64,000 bases of DNA from JAJRZX01 sp964472295 (lineage in GTDB: Bacteria; Desulfobacterota; GWC2-55-46; JADFVP01), in contig CAYYJQ010000006.1 in the NCBI GenBank assembly GCA_964472295.1, positions 9,110 to 73,109 of the forward strand. The letters run 5' to 3'. The notes under the pieces are model-generated. The model searched no databases and had not been told where the DNA came from. It saw only the letters and a program-made list of their open reading frames with translations. Positions 1 to 7,791 of the stretch are shown piece after piece (the first letter of the stretch is position 1; each line of letters starts with the position of its first letter). Made by a program: the position numbers and the translations under genes.

Positions 1-1114
1 TGAGATGGCCAGAGGTCTCGTAGAGGGCGCACCGGTCAAGGAGCCTCTCTTTCTCATCTCTGCCAAAGTCCCTCTCGTATCTACTGAGGTCCAGGCCAGC
101 CCCTGGCATACGAAGCCCCAGAAAGACCGCCTCCACCATGGCCTCTTCCCTTGTGAGAAGTTCCGAGCCAGCGCAAGGGTTTCCCCGCGCGAGCATGTCT
201 TTGTATCTCTTTAAATCAGTCTCATTCCAAGAGCGCCTGCCCCAGGCGCCCTCGGCAAGAAAGGAATGGGCCCCTGGCCCTATGCCGAGATACTCCCCTC
301 CGAGCCAGTACCCGCTATTATGCGCGCTCTCAAGGCCGAGCCTCGAGAAGTTCGAGATCTCGTAATGGATAAATCCGCTGACCGTTAAGAACGAGACGGC
401 CTCCTCGTACATGGCGAGTTCCAACTCCTCGCCCAAGAGACTTTTTTCACATGGCTGACCAGTGCCATCCCCATGATAGAGGCCGAAAAAGGGTGTATTT
501 TCCTCGATGGAGAGGCAGTAGAGTGAGACATGGTCAGGCCCAGGGGCAAGAACGCCCTCCAGGGTCCTTCTCCATGATGATAGTGTCTGGCCCGGGATGC
601 CGTACATGAGGTCCACGCTGATATTCGTGAACCCCGCGCTTCTGGCGCTCTTAATGGCATAAGCCCCCTCGTCAGGCCCGTGACGCCTGCCAAGGGTCTT
701 GAGTTCTCCACCCTCAAGAGACTGAAGGCCAATGCTCAGGCGGTTCACCCCTGCCTTGAGGTATCCTTCGAGCAGGGCGGGGCCAAGGTCTCCGGGGTTG
801 GCCTCGAGCGTGACCTCGACGCTATCATCGTCACCCCCCTGGTTACGGAAGGTCTCTCTTACAAGGGCTATTATCTCTCCTATGTGTTCTGGCGGAAAGA
901 CCGACGGGGTTCCGCCGCCAAAGTATATGGAGCGAAGATGAATATCCTCTCCCTTGAGGCCGTGAGCGCGGACCTTGGAGGAAAAATCCGCCTTGAGAAG
1001 GTCTGTCCACTCATGAGGGGAAAAATCACTCCCAGCCACTGAATTAAAGGCGCAGTAAGGGCACTTGGTCCTGCAAAAGGGTATGTGTATGTAGGCGCCA
1101 AGGGGTCTTTTCAT
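1..1114 (-). CDS. hemW: HemW-like radical SAM protein (partial at left edge)
   Basis: The frame is open from the ATG at 1114 to the window edge (371 codons, no stop), so only a short C-terminal piece is missing compared with the usual ~380 residues. The N-terminus reads GAYIHIPFCRTKCPYCAFNS, the CX3CX2C radical SAM cluster loop typical of HemW and HemN-like proteins; further in are YFGGGTPS, EANPGD, RLSIGLQS and DLMYGIPGQ. The family binds SAM and a 4Fe-4S cluster; HemW proteins are thought to act in heme trafficking or insertion rather than as true coproporphyrinogen dehydrogenases. The start overlaps the stop of the upstream CBS gene as ATGA, indicating translational coupling. Assignment to HemW rather than HemN rests on the short length and cluster motif. 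Confidence 0.9.
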   Translation of the reverse strand, partial: MKRPLGAYIHIPFCRTKCPYCAFNSVAGSDFSPHEWTDLLKADFSSKVRAHGLKGEDIHLRSIYFGGGTPSVFPPEHIGEIIALVRETFRNQGGDDDSVEVTLEANPGDLGPALLEGYLKAGVNRLSIGLQSLEGGELKTLGRRHGPDEGAYAIKSARSAGFTNISVDLMYGIPGQTLSSWRRTLEGVLAPGPDHVSLYCLSIEENTPFFGLYHGDGTGQPCEKSLLGEELELAMYEEAVSFLTVSGFIHYEISNFSRLGLESAHNSGYWLGGEYLGIGPGAHSFLAEGAWGRRSWNETDLKRYKDMLARGNPCAGSELLTREEAMVEAVFLGLRMPGAGLDLSRYERDFGRDEKERLLDRCALYETSGHL

Positions 1115-1512
1115 CTCGGTCTCTTGCCTTTTTTCTCTAAGGAACCTCTGAATAATTCGTACCTACCGCGGGATAAATCCCCTCTCCTCACACGGCCAAG
1201 GGGCCTGCCTTGCCTGTCAAGTATTAGCACGAACGGCGCCGCCGCTTCATCAAGCATTTTCTCAAGTTCCCCGGCCCCTATCTCGGGCCCTGCACAGGGA
1301 AAGTCCTTCTCAAGAAGAGAAGAAAAACCGCGCGGGCCTTCATTGGCCCCTGAGACCACATCTTTTCTCAATACACCAATTAGCCTTCCATCCGCTCCGG
1401 CAACGGGAAGGGCCTCCTCTCCAGTCTCGTTGAATATCTTGCGGGCCTTATCCGGGCCATCGCCCTCCCCGAGGACCGTTATCTCAATGTCCATTATATT
1501 CACGGCAAACAC
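1111..1512 (-). CDS. CBS-domain protein
   Basis: This 133-residue protein resembles a stand-alone pair of CBS motifs: 'ALPVAGADGRLIGVLRKDVV' (about residues 34-53) and 'PFVLILDRQGRPLGRVRRGD' (about 92-111). Paired CBS domains bind adenosyl ligands and usually regulate another protein; no catalytic part is present. A GTG start at 1512 is chosen because GGAG lies nine bases upstream and the preceding gene stops four bases away; an ATG at 1494 lacks a Shine-Dalgarno sequence. The stop overlaps the hemW start. The last codons (ELFRGSLE) are read from a fragment of the dispersed repeat described at 1137-1160, so the C-terminal tail is probably acquired. Confidence 0.75.
   Translation of the reverse strand: MFAVNIMDIEITVLGEGDGPDKARKIFNETGEEALPVAGADGRLIGVLRKDVVSGANEGPRGFSSLLEKDFPCAGPEIGAGELEKMLDEAAAPFVLILDRQGRPLGRVRRGDLSRGRYELFRGSLEKKGKRPR
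1137..1160 (+). repeat. Solo terminal fragment of the 150-bp hairpin element
   Basis: CTAA followed by GGAACCTCTGAATAATTCGT matches, base for base, the left end (with CTAA duplication) of the full copy at 61099-61247, and the same terminus occurs at 19050 and, inverted, at 2918. The remainder of the element is absent. The fragment lies inside the 3' end of the CBS-domain gene and supplies its last codons. Confidence 0.8.
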
Positions 1513-1516
1513 TATT

Positions 1517-2401
1517 CTATTCTCCAGGCCTCCTGTAGACCCTGTACTTTTTCACAAAACCATCGGGCCTGTAACTGAGCTTTGCGTGGCGCAGTCCCTC
1601 GATACCAAGGTCCTGCTCCCGGTTTATGTACTTTACTCCCTCCGGGAGAGAGGCGGCGAAGTTCTGGTTCACGAACTGCAGGAGCCCCTGATAGGCAGGA
1701 AGGCCCTTCTCAAAGTGCACGGCAAAGTGTCCCGTGGGCATGGGCTCGCCCATGGCATAGGCAACGGGGTTTCCGTCAATATAGTAGATGAGGCCCTGAA
1801 GGCCGAGTTCGTCCATCTTCAGAAGGCCCTCCCTCGCAGGGCCGTAATCGCCCTCCTCTGCGCTTGACTCACGCCACTTCTCAAGGACCTCAAGGGCGTC
1901 GTCCACACGGTCTGGAGTGAGGACGCGCGAAAGGCACTGGTACATGGAGAGGAAATGACGGACACGGTTCCTCTTCCTGTGAAACTTCCTGCCCTCAAGG
2001 CGCGAGAGCCCGTCGCGAAGGTAAAGATAATCAAAGTTGTCCTTGTCCTCCTCAACATGATAGCCCATGGAGCCGAGGGTAGCGGCCTGGGCGCTCGACG
2101 CGTTCTTCATAAAAGAAAACTCGTGAAATAGGGGCTCAAGGCGCTCTTTTTCAGGGATATGAGAGGGAAGCATGAAGAAACTATCAGAGCCATCCCTTCC
2201 AGTAATCATCATGACACCACCGCCGAGGCTCGCCATGCAATAATTATGGACATGGCGAAATAGAAATATATTGGCAAAGGTGAACTCCGAGATGCCGGAC
2301 CTAACCCCGCTGAAGAACTCCATAAGCAGGGGCCCCATCTCAAGGGTTATCTCCGAGGCCGAGGGCCAGAGAGGTATTAGCGTGGCAGGCGAACCTTTCA
2401 T
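1517..2401 (-). CDS. DUF2156 (GNAT-like) domain protein
   Basis: The 294-residue product resembles DUF2156 proteins, a GNAT-fold group related to the C-terminal aminoacyl-transfer domain of phosphatidylglycerol lysyltransferase (MprF). Supporting pieces are the early 'FTFANIFLFRHVHNY', the basic 'RKFHRKRNRVRHF' in the middle, and 'KYINREQDLGIEGLRHAKLSYRPDGFVKKYRVYRR' near the C-terminus (shown here only to place the match at about residues 258-292). There is no membrane segment, so it is not a full MprF. The substrate is unknown. It is followed four bases later by the CBS gene, and together with hemW forms a tight three-gene operon. Confidence 0.7.
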   Translation of the reverse strand: MKGSPATLIPLWPSASEITLEMGPLLMEFFSGVRSGISEFTFANIFLFRHVHNYCMASLGGGVMMITGRDGSDSFFMLPSHIPEKERLEPLFHEFSFMKNASSAQAATLGSMGYHVEEDKDNFDYLYLRDGLSRLEGRKFHRKRNRVRHFLSMYQCLSRVLTPDRVDDALEVLEKWRESSAEEGDYGPAREGLLKMDELGLQGLIYYIDGNPVAYAMGEPMPTGHFAVHFEKGLPAYQGLLQFVNQNFAASLPEGVKYINREQDLGIEGLRHAKLSYRPDGFVKKYRVYRRPGE

Positions 2402-2701
2402 GGTCTCTCAATGAATTATAAGTGGGGTCTTACCGCGGATAAAAAATACCTCTTACAAGTAGAAATGACCAGGCCTCATAAAGACCCGGGCCGCCCTCCC
2501 CCTCCCTGTAACATAGGTCACAGAGATAAAAAAGACAACCAGTGTATAGTATAAACTATTAAAGGTCTTAATTTCCTCAGAATCTTTTTCCTGGTCCCTC
2601 GTGGGCCGTACAAAATACCAGCGATAGTCATCTCCTGTATCACTCCGCAGCAAGGGCCTAATGGCCCGCAACATCCTCTTTTACCTCCTCCCCGTACTAC
2701 A

Positions 2702-2727
2702 GGCATGGCGCCTCAGGGCGCCATGCC
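2702..2727. repeat. GC-rich hairpin
   Basis: GGCATGGCGCC and GGCGCCATGCC are perfect 11-bp arms around a 4-base loop. There is no T-run on either side, so a repeat or RNA-stabilising hairpin is more likely than an intrinsic terminator. Confidence 0.5.
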
Positions 2728-2767
2728 CCTCCTTGTTTTTTCGACCAATCAAGGAGAGGTTCCCTAA

Positions 2768-2918
2768 GGAAAGTCTGATTAATTCAGACTTTCCTGCAAC
2801 ACATGGATGTGTTGCCATTTTCTATAACTGTAAGTTATTAAAAATGTAAGAAAAAGAAAAACCGCGTTTTTTCTTTTTCGTCTCTCCTTAATTCAGGGAC
2901 GAATTATTCAGAGGTTCC
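2768..2918 (-). mobile_element. MITE-like hairpin element, copy A (151 bp)
   Basis: Bounded by CTAA at 2764-2767 and CTAA at 2919-2922, a 4-bp target duplication. Termini are GGAACCTCTGAATAATTC (read on minus) and, inverted at the other end, GGAAAGTCTGATTAATTC, matching at 15 of 18 positions. Inside, read on the minus strand, are a GAAAAAGAAAAA/TTTTTCTTTTTC stem, an ATAACT-tac-AGTTAT stem and a GCAACACA-tcca-TGTGTTGC stem, each changed in a compensatory way in copies B (19050) and C (61099). No coding capacity. A further 9-bp piece of the terminus precedes the left CTAA, so that AGAGGTTCCCTAA occurs on both sides. Confidence 0.85.
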
Positions 2919-2920
2919 CT

Positions 2921-2955
2921 AAAAAAAGAGACGCCGTCTCTTCAGACGGCGTCTC
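2921..2955 (-). terminator. Intrinsic terminator of the TPR gene
   Basis: Read on the minus strand, GAGACGCCGTCT and AGACGGCGTCTC form a 12-bp perfect stem with a 4-base loop, followed by seven T. It lies just downstream of the stop at 2982. Confidence 0.85.
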
Positions 2956-2981
2956 ATGGCTCCTTGCCTCCAGCGGCAGAC

Positions 2982-3476
2982 TTAACTGGAATGTGCTAAT
3001 CCGCCCTTGCCAGACATCCTCTGTGCAATAAGGCCACAGAACTTGTTTAGCACATTTCTCCTTGGAAGGAATGAGATAATGGGCTGACGCCTGCGTCCAA
3101 GCTTTCTTATCTCGTTCCTGAGGGCCTCGTTGGTCTCATCAAACCTGAGCCCCTTTCTGAATACCTTAAGCGCTCTTGTTTTCCTCCCGCCAAGAAGGAA
3201 GGTCTTGCCGAGGTTGAGGTAAATCTCGGGGTTGTAAAATTCCCTTTCCGCGGCCACAAGACACATATTCTCGGCCCGCTCGTAGTCCTCTTCCGCCACT
3301 GCGAGACTGAGGGCATAGTACGAAAGAGCCCTTGGGCTAAGGGAACTCACGAGGTGCTTCTCGAATATAACAAGCGCCTCGCTATACATCCCGGCAACCG
3401 CCAGCCTTACCGCCTTTTCAGGTAAAAAGTTTGGATCCACCGGCACCTCCCATGTCTGAGAACACATACAGGACAT
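2982..3476 (-). CDS. Small TPR-repeat protein
   Basis: This 164-residue protein has tetratricopeptide-like helical pairs: 'AVRLAVAGMYSEALVIFEKH' (about 22-41), 'SYYALSLAVAEEDYERAENM' (about 52-71) and 'YLNLGKTFLLGGRKTRALKV' (about 86-105). TPRs are protein-binding scaffolds. The C-terminus is basic. It follows the Hsp70-like gene by about 130 bases on the same strand, so it could be the last gene of that module or an independent unit; its own terminator follows. No signal peptide is apparent. The client is unknown. Confidence 0.7.
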   Translation of the reverse strand: MSCMCSQTWEVPVDPNFLPEKAVRLAVAGMYSEALVIFEKHLVSSLSPRALSYYALSLAVAEEDYERAENMCLVAAEREFYNPEIYLNLGKTFLLGGRKTRALKVFRKGLRFDETNEALRNEIRKLGRRRQPIISFLPRRNVLNKFCGLIAQRMSGKGGLAHSS

Positions 3477-3610
3477 ACAATCACTATGTCTGAATTATAT
3501 GTTGGAGGGCCCGATTTTCCTGTGACGCTTATCACTGAAGAGTGAATAGAAAGAAGCCAGTAGGGCAAAAAGGAGGGAAACTAAAAAAAGGGAGTTGTCA
3601 AAGGGCCTTG

Positions 3611-6259
3611 CTACTGGAGCCTTACGCCAGTCTCAATGGCCTCGTTGGAGCCCGCCCACTTGATGCTGAGACGCCCGGACTCGTCAAGTACAAGACTTAG
3701 CCTCAGGTCCCCTTCCTCATAGCCCTCGGGAAGGGGGAGTTTGACGGATTTCAGGCTGTTCAGGAAGAGTTCGCGCGTATCGATTATCTTCTGCTTCAGG
3801 AGTTCCACGCCGTCTTCTTCCACCCACCTCCTTGCCACAAGGGCCTCGGGCACCTCGTAGAGTTCAAGGAGTATCTCGGTCTGAACGCCGAGCCTCCTTG
3901 CGGGCCGTACGGAAAAAGACCTCGTAACAGGAAGGGATTCGCCCTTTTCCATGACTATGCTATATGAGAAGCGCTCATCTTCGGAATCAGTGGCATACCT
4001 TACCGCATAGGCCATGGCAAGGTGCCTGTCCACTATGTCCCTTGTCCCGTAGAGGGCCGCGCCCTCCGCGACAGCGGTAAGCGGGCTGTGGTCAAAGACA
4101 AGGTTCTGAGAACGGAGTTCAGGGAATATGTCCGAGACCTTGTCCTTGAAAGACGGTATCTGCGATGAGCCTCCCGTAAGTATAACAGCGCCAATGGAAC
4201 CCTGCGCAAGGCCCACCTTGGCGGCCCTTGCAAGGACATAGTTTATGGTGCGGTCCACGATGCGATAAAACCCATGAGCATCAAGGGCCTCCTCGAAGTC
4301 GTACCTCGTAATATCCGCCACCTTCCTGCCGCCCCACTTAAAGGGCACGGACTCGTGCTCCGAGAGCGCTATCTTGAGCCTCTCGGCCTCAAGGAGCAAG
4401 GGACGCGTCACCTCGCCCGTAATGCCCGCCTTCTTTGCGAGGAGTTCCGCCACCCAGCGGTCTATGTCATGGCCACCAAGGACCTGGGCGCGTTCGGGCT
4501 TGGCTATGACGTGTACTCCATTCCGGCTGAGGCGAAGGACCATGCAGTCAAGGGTGCAACCTCCAAAATCTATCATCATCACAACACTGTCCTTCTCGCC
4601 GGCCACCTGGTACCCCACGGCAGCGGCAAGAGGCTCTTCTATGAACTCCACCTCCATGCCCTTGAAGACCCTGCCAGCTATATCGTCAAGGGTCTTCCTG
4701 TAAGAGGTAAAGCCGATGGGAACGGTAATATAGAGAATCTCACCCTTCTTGCCGGAAAAAACCTTGAACCACCCTGACTTCGCCACCGAGCCCTCTATAT
4801 AGCGGTAGAGAACCCTCAAGAAGCGCTCCATCTGAGCCGCCGCCTCGTCCTTACCCTCGAGTATCATCTGCTTGATATTAACCACAGGGTCCCCGTCAAC
4901 GACCTCTGCCCCTATGGTGTCTGTCTCGCGGCTAATCATCGTTGGAACAAGAACAGCGCCTCCGTAGTTTATGGAGACAGGGTCCATTGGCATGAACTCC
5001 GGGGGCTGGCCCGGCTTTCTGCGCATGACAAGGGTGTTCGTTGCCCCGAGGTCTATTGCCACACAGCCCTCGGAGGCGGCCCTTACCGCGCCGGAGACGG
5101 CCCCGGCAGGGCGCGAGATACCCTCGACGAGGACAGGCCTCTCTATCTCACGGCCATGATAGGTCTTCTTAAGGGCCTCTATGCGCGCTATTGTCTTCTT
5201 GACGGACTCGCGGAGCACAGCGGGTTTTATCCAGACATGTGTGTATGGCCGAAGGACATCGAGAAAACGTATATCCAGAAGGTCCTTGCCTCGCCTATCG
5301 AGTATCCCGGCAAGCCTCTTGGCGTATTTTTCCCTTGAAAACTTCTTTTTCTTCGAATCCTTAAGGCTGAGTTCCTCGGCGGAAAAGATAAAGTCCACAA
5401 CATCCGTGACCTCAACGTCCTCCATCCATGAGCGCACCTTGAAAAATGCGAAGGCCCTCTCAAGAATCTCGATGATAAGGTCATAAAAGAAGGGCTCAAC
5501 AGGAATCTCCTCGAGTAGGTCCACGAGGGCGTGCTCACGGGCAAAGTTGTCCTGTATCTCCAGAGAGGCCTTTAGAGAGGCCTCGAATGCCATGAGGAGG
5601 AGGTCCTCGCAACCAGGCTTTCCCTTTAGTTCCCTTGTCATGTAGATAAGGGCGTATCTCTTGTAATAAGGCTCCTCGCAGTAGTTGCTGGCCTCCATGG
5701 CAAGGGCCAGCGCGTCACGGTATATCTGGAAAAAAGGCGGATGAAGCGGGAGCTGGGCCGCAAGGCCAAGGAGGGTATACCCCCTGTAGAACGAGTAATC
5801 CTTGCTCTTGGGGAGTTCCTTGGCAATGGCCTTGAAAGATGCTTTTCCCTGAGCGGAGTCATCGGCAAGCCCAAGGGCAAGACGCCACGCGCGCACCCTC
5901 AAGTCCACGAAGTCTTCAGTCACGGGAAGTTCCTGCGCTATCCTCAGAAGCTCTGTAGTCCTGTGGTGGTGCTCGGTGAGGGCATCAGCGGTCTTGATGG
6001 CCTCCTTCATGGCCCTTGTATAGACGGGCTTGAAGGGGCCTGTGCAGGGCATGCCCTTGAGGAGCATGGAAAGGAATTCGCCCCTTGAGCGCGCATCGTC
6101 AACAGAGACGGCAAGGTCAAGGGCGAGTTCAAAGACCTCGATACTCTCAAGGGCCTTTGGAACATCGCTAAGGACCGTGCCAAGGGTCTGGCCGATGCGG
6201 ATACGGTCAGAACTCCCCTTAAGGGCCTTTATGGTGTCTTTAACAGAAGCGGAGTTCAT
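3611..6259 (-). CDS. Helical-repeat / Hsp70-like (DnaK-type) ATPase fusion
   Basis: An 882-residue protein. About residues 20-275 form repeated helical units of roughly 42-45 residues, each marked by an (A/E)xE(L/I)P-type turn and an aromatic/AL pattern (AQELPVTEDF, AKELPKSKDY, AAQLPLHPPF, LEEIPVEPFF). Residues ~398-745 are an actin-fold Hsp70 nucleotide-binding domain: phosphate-1 IDLGATNT (402-409), EEPLAAAVGY (541-550), phosphate-2 IDFGGCTLD (563-571), ILTGGSSQIP (693-702) and AVAEGAALYG (729-738). A short beta-rich tail (~750-882) may be a reduced substrate-binding part. Ordinary DnaK (~640 aa) has no N-terminal repeat domain. The start overlaps the stop of the radical SAM gene (ATGA). 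A chaperone or ATP-driven scaffold in the AAA-protease module is inferred. Confidence 0.85.
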   Translation of the reverse strand: MNSASVKDTIKALKGSSDRIRIGQTLGTVLSDVPKALESIEVFELALDLAVSVDDARSRGEFLSMLLKGMPCTGPFKPVYTRAMKEAIKTADALTEHHHRTTELLRIAQELPVTEDFVDLRVRAWRLALGLADDSAQGKASFKAIAKELPKSKDYSFYRGYTLLGLAAQLPLHPPFFQIYRDALALAMEASNYCEEPYYKRYALIYMTRELKGKPGCEDLLLMAFEASLKASLEIQDNFAREHALVDLLEEIPVEPFFYDLIIEILERAFAFFKVRSWMEDVEVTDVVDFIFSAEELSLKDSKKKKFSREKYAKRLAGILDRRGKDLLDIRFLDVLRPYTHVWIKPAVLRESVKKTIARIEALKKTYHGREIERPVLVEGISRPAGAVSGAVRAASEGCVAIDLGATNTLVMRRKPGQPPEFMPMDPVSINYGGAVLVPTMISRETDTIGAEVVDGDPVVNIKQMILEGKDEAAAQMERFLRVLYRYIEGSVAKSGWFKVFSGKKGEILYITVPIGFTSYRKTLDDIAGRVFKGMEVEFIEEPLAAAVGYQVAGEKDSVVMMIDFGGCTLDCMVLRLSRNGVHVIAKPERAQVLGGHDIDRWVAELLAKKAGITGEVTRPLLLEAERLKIALSEHESVPFKWGGRKVADITRYDFEEALDAHGFYRIVDRTINYVLARAAKVGLAQGSIGAVILTGGSSQIPSFKDKVSDIFPELRSQNLVFDHSPLTAVAEGAALYGTRDIVDRHLAMAYAVRYATDSEDERFSYSIVMEKGESLPVTRSFSVRPARRLGVQTEILLELYEVPEALVARRWVEEDGVELLKQKIIDTRELFLNSLKSVKLPLPEGYEEGDLRLSLVLDESGRLSIKWAGSNEAIETGVRLQ

Positions 6260-6828
6260 GGCATACCCATTAGATGTTGAAGCCGGGCAAACCCCGTGCC
6301 CGTCATGGTGCCGTCTCTCCCGATGGTCACCTCGATACGCCCCGGAAGGTAGAGATCAGCCATGGTATAACGGCTCGATAAAAAGTGAATTGTCTGGTTT
6401 GTGGACCCACGGGCAAGGAGAGTCTTCTCTGGCAGGCTCTCATCATAGGGACCCGCCACGAGTACGTCGACAAGGGGCAGGACGCGGGACATCTCGCTCT
6501 TCGCCTCTATCTCAGTTAGTGTATAACCAGTGTACACCATTACCGAGAGACCAGTCTCACTACGGATTGCCCCGAGGAGCGATAAAAGCCCGTGCAACTG
6601 GAGAAAGGGCTCGCCACCGCTTATTGTAATGCCCTCTATCCCGGAGGGAATACTCCTCAGGACCTCTTCAACGGTCATGGATTTTTTCATTCCCAGGTCA
6701 TGCGTTCCCGGGTTGAAGCAACCCTCGCACCCACGGACACAGCCCTGAAAAAAGACAACGCATCTCAAGCCCGGCCCGTTAACCCCTGAGGAGGGTATAA
6801 TGCCGTGTAAGTTTAAAATACTCTTCAT
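6256..6828 (-). CDS. NrdG-like radical SAM activating enzyme
   Basis: A 190-residue protein with the cluster motif 'FFQGCVRGCEGCFNPGTHD' (CX3CX2C, about residues 28-46), 'ITISGGEPFLQ' (SAM-binding GGE), and 'VMVYTGYTL', as in the small glycyl-radical-enzyme activases (NrdG/PflA group). These reduce SAM to a 5'-deoxyadenosyl radical. No glycyl radical enzyme is encoded nearby; its partners here are the Hsp70-like gene (4-bp overlap) and DUF2997 upstream. The target could be a protein of this module, or the domain may have another role. NrdG itself is unlikely because nrdD is absent from the window. Confidence 0.85.
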   Translation of the reverse strand: MKSILNLHGIIPSSGVNGPGLRCVVFFQGCVRGCEGCFNPGTHDLGMKKSMTVEEVLRSIPSGIEGITISGGEPFLQLHGLLSLLGAIRSETGLSVMVYTGYTLTEIEAKSEMSRVLPLVDVLVAGPYDESLPEKTLLARGSTNQTIHFLSSRYTMADLYLPGRIEVTIGRDGTMTGTGFARLQHLMGMP

Positions 6829-6917
6829 AATCAGAATGTTATGGATTATCTTAAAGGCAACCTCTTAAGAAATACCAGACAGGTCTCCTTACTCACCCCC
6901 TGCACCTATCCCCTCCC

Positions 6918-7103
6918 CTACCTGTCCTTGCCCTCTATGGTTACCCGCACGCGGGTGTCAAGGTCGTCCTTTTCCTCAAACTTTTCTATCTTGCCAAGGT
7001 GCTCGGTAAGGTGCTCGGCCACTACCTTGCAGTCCGTAAAGACCGTGGAGTCTATCTCCACATGACCGTCCTTTGTAATCCTTATGCGAATGCTCTTTTC
7101 CAT
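6918..7103 (-). CDS. DUF2997 small protein
   Basis: A 61-residue protein, 'MEKSIRIRITKDGHVEID' onward, resembling DUF2997: a short beta-rich family whose members begin with an RIxIxxDGxVE motif. In other bacteria, including cyanobacteria, it commonly sits beside DUF1257/Ycf35 and Ycf46-like AAA proteins, as it does here. Function unknown. GGAGG lies about 11 bases before the ATG. It lies between DUF1257 (264 bp upstream) and the radical SAM gene (89 bp downstream). Confidence 0.75.
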   Translation of the reverse strand: MEKSIRIRITKDGHVEIDSTVFTDCKVVAEHLTEHLGKIEKFEEKDDLDTRVRVTIEGKDR

Positions 7104-7199
7104 AATACCCTGTCCTCCAGAGACCTTTACTCAAAGGGAGCCTTGAGGCCCCCCTGTCGACTATTTTCTACTGAGATATTCTTAAATATCCCCCCACTG

Positions 7200-7400
7200 C
7201 TAACCACCGCCTCGGCACTTGGGTAGAATTTTTTAATCGCTCATCGAAACACTTAAGCCTGTAACCAAGTCAGCCGCAGGTAAAAACCGCCTCAGCACTT
7301 TAAGAGTATTTTAATCTAACCACAATCTTCCCAGTCTATAGACCAGCAACCAAGGATGACCACAACCTTAGCCTTTGAGTAATATCTTTATCTCTCCCTC
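7200..7400. repeat. Degenerate 80-bp-period repeat at the 3' end of DUF1257
   Basis: ACCGCCTCGGCACTT at 7206-7220 recurs as ACCGCCTCAGCACTT at 7286-7300, exactly 80 bases on, and each is followed by an A/T-rich tract ending in TTTTAATC. A third, diverged unit begins near 7366 and overlaps the last codons of the DUF1257 gene. The spacer 7104-7367 has no other feature. Confidence 0.6.
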
Positions 7401-7709
7401 GATGGTCTCCTTTTCCTCTGCAATCTCGAAGTCAAGGGGAAGGTTGTCCTTTATGGACTCAAGGGCATAGTACTGCTTGAGTTTATTGGAAAAACTCTGC
7501 ACCACGCGGTTATCGCCGCCAAGTTCAAAGGCGCCCTGCTTGTTCCTTGCCACTTTTATGATGTCACCGGAGCGGTCAACCTCCATGACTTCTTTTTTCT
7601 CATGTATCTTGCAAGCCGTTATCTCGCCCCTCTTCCTGAGTTCCACGAGGGCGGCCATGACGTACTTCTTGCTCTTGAGTTCTGTCTGTATAACAGTGTA
7701 AAAAGACAT
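7368..7709 (-). CDS. DUF1257 (Ycf35-like) protein
   Basis: A 113-residue protein with the features of DUF1257, the family of the algal chloroplast protein Ycf35: 'MSFYTVIQTELKSKKYVMAA' start, 'LGGDNRVVQSFSNKLKQYYA' in the middle and a beta-rich C-terminus. The biochemical function is not established. In many genomes DUF1257 is adjacent to a Ycf46-like AAA ATPase and DUF2997. Here the AAA-M41 gene ends 82 bases upstream, so the pair is probably co-transcribed. The stop region is the anchor of an 80-bp-period repeat. Confidence 0.8.
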   Translation of the reverse strand: MSFYTVIQTELKSKKYVMAALVELRKRGEITACKIHEKKEVMEVDRSGDIIKVARNKQGAFELGGDNRVVQSFSNKLKQYYALESIKDNLPLDFEIAEEKETIEGEIKILLKG

Positions 7710-7791
7710 GTCTTTATTCTCCCCGGGCAGTATGGCCCTTGCATGAAGGCAAACCCAAAAATCTCAGGCCCCCGCCTTGCAGGTTAAAAAA

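Larger units (their letters stand above)
2402..2981. other. Repeat-rich intergenic region
   Basis: This 580-base gap has no convincing gene; its short open frames lack ribosome sites and recognisable composition. It contains a near-perfect hairpin at 2702-2727 (GGCATGGCGCC / GGCGCCATGCC), a full copy of the 151-bp element at 2768-2918, and the terminator of the TPR gene at 2921-2955. Nothing else stands out in 2402-2700. Confidence 0.6.

Noticed and set aside
2453..2706. Two short minus-strand frames in the first large spacer.
   Set aside because: No ribosome site, no family resemblance, and they overlap each other in different frames.
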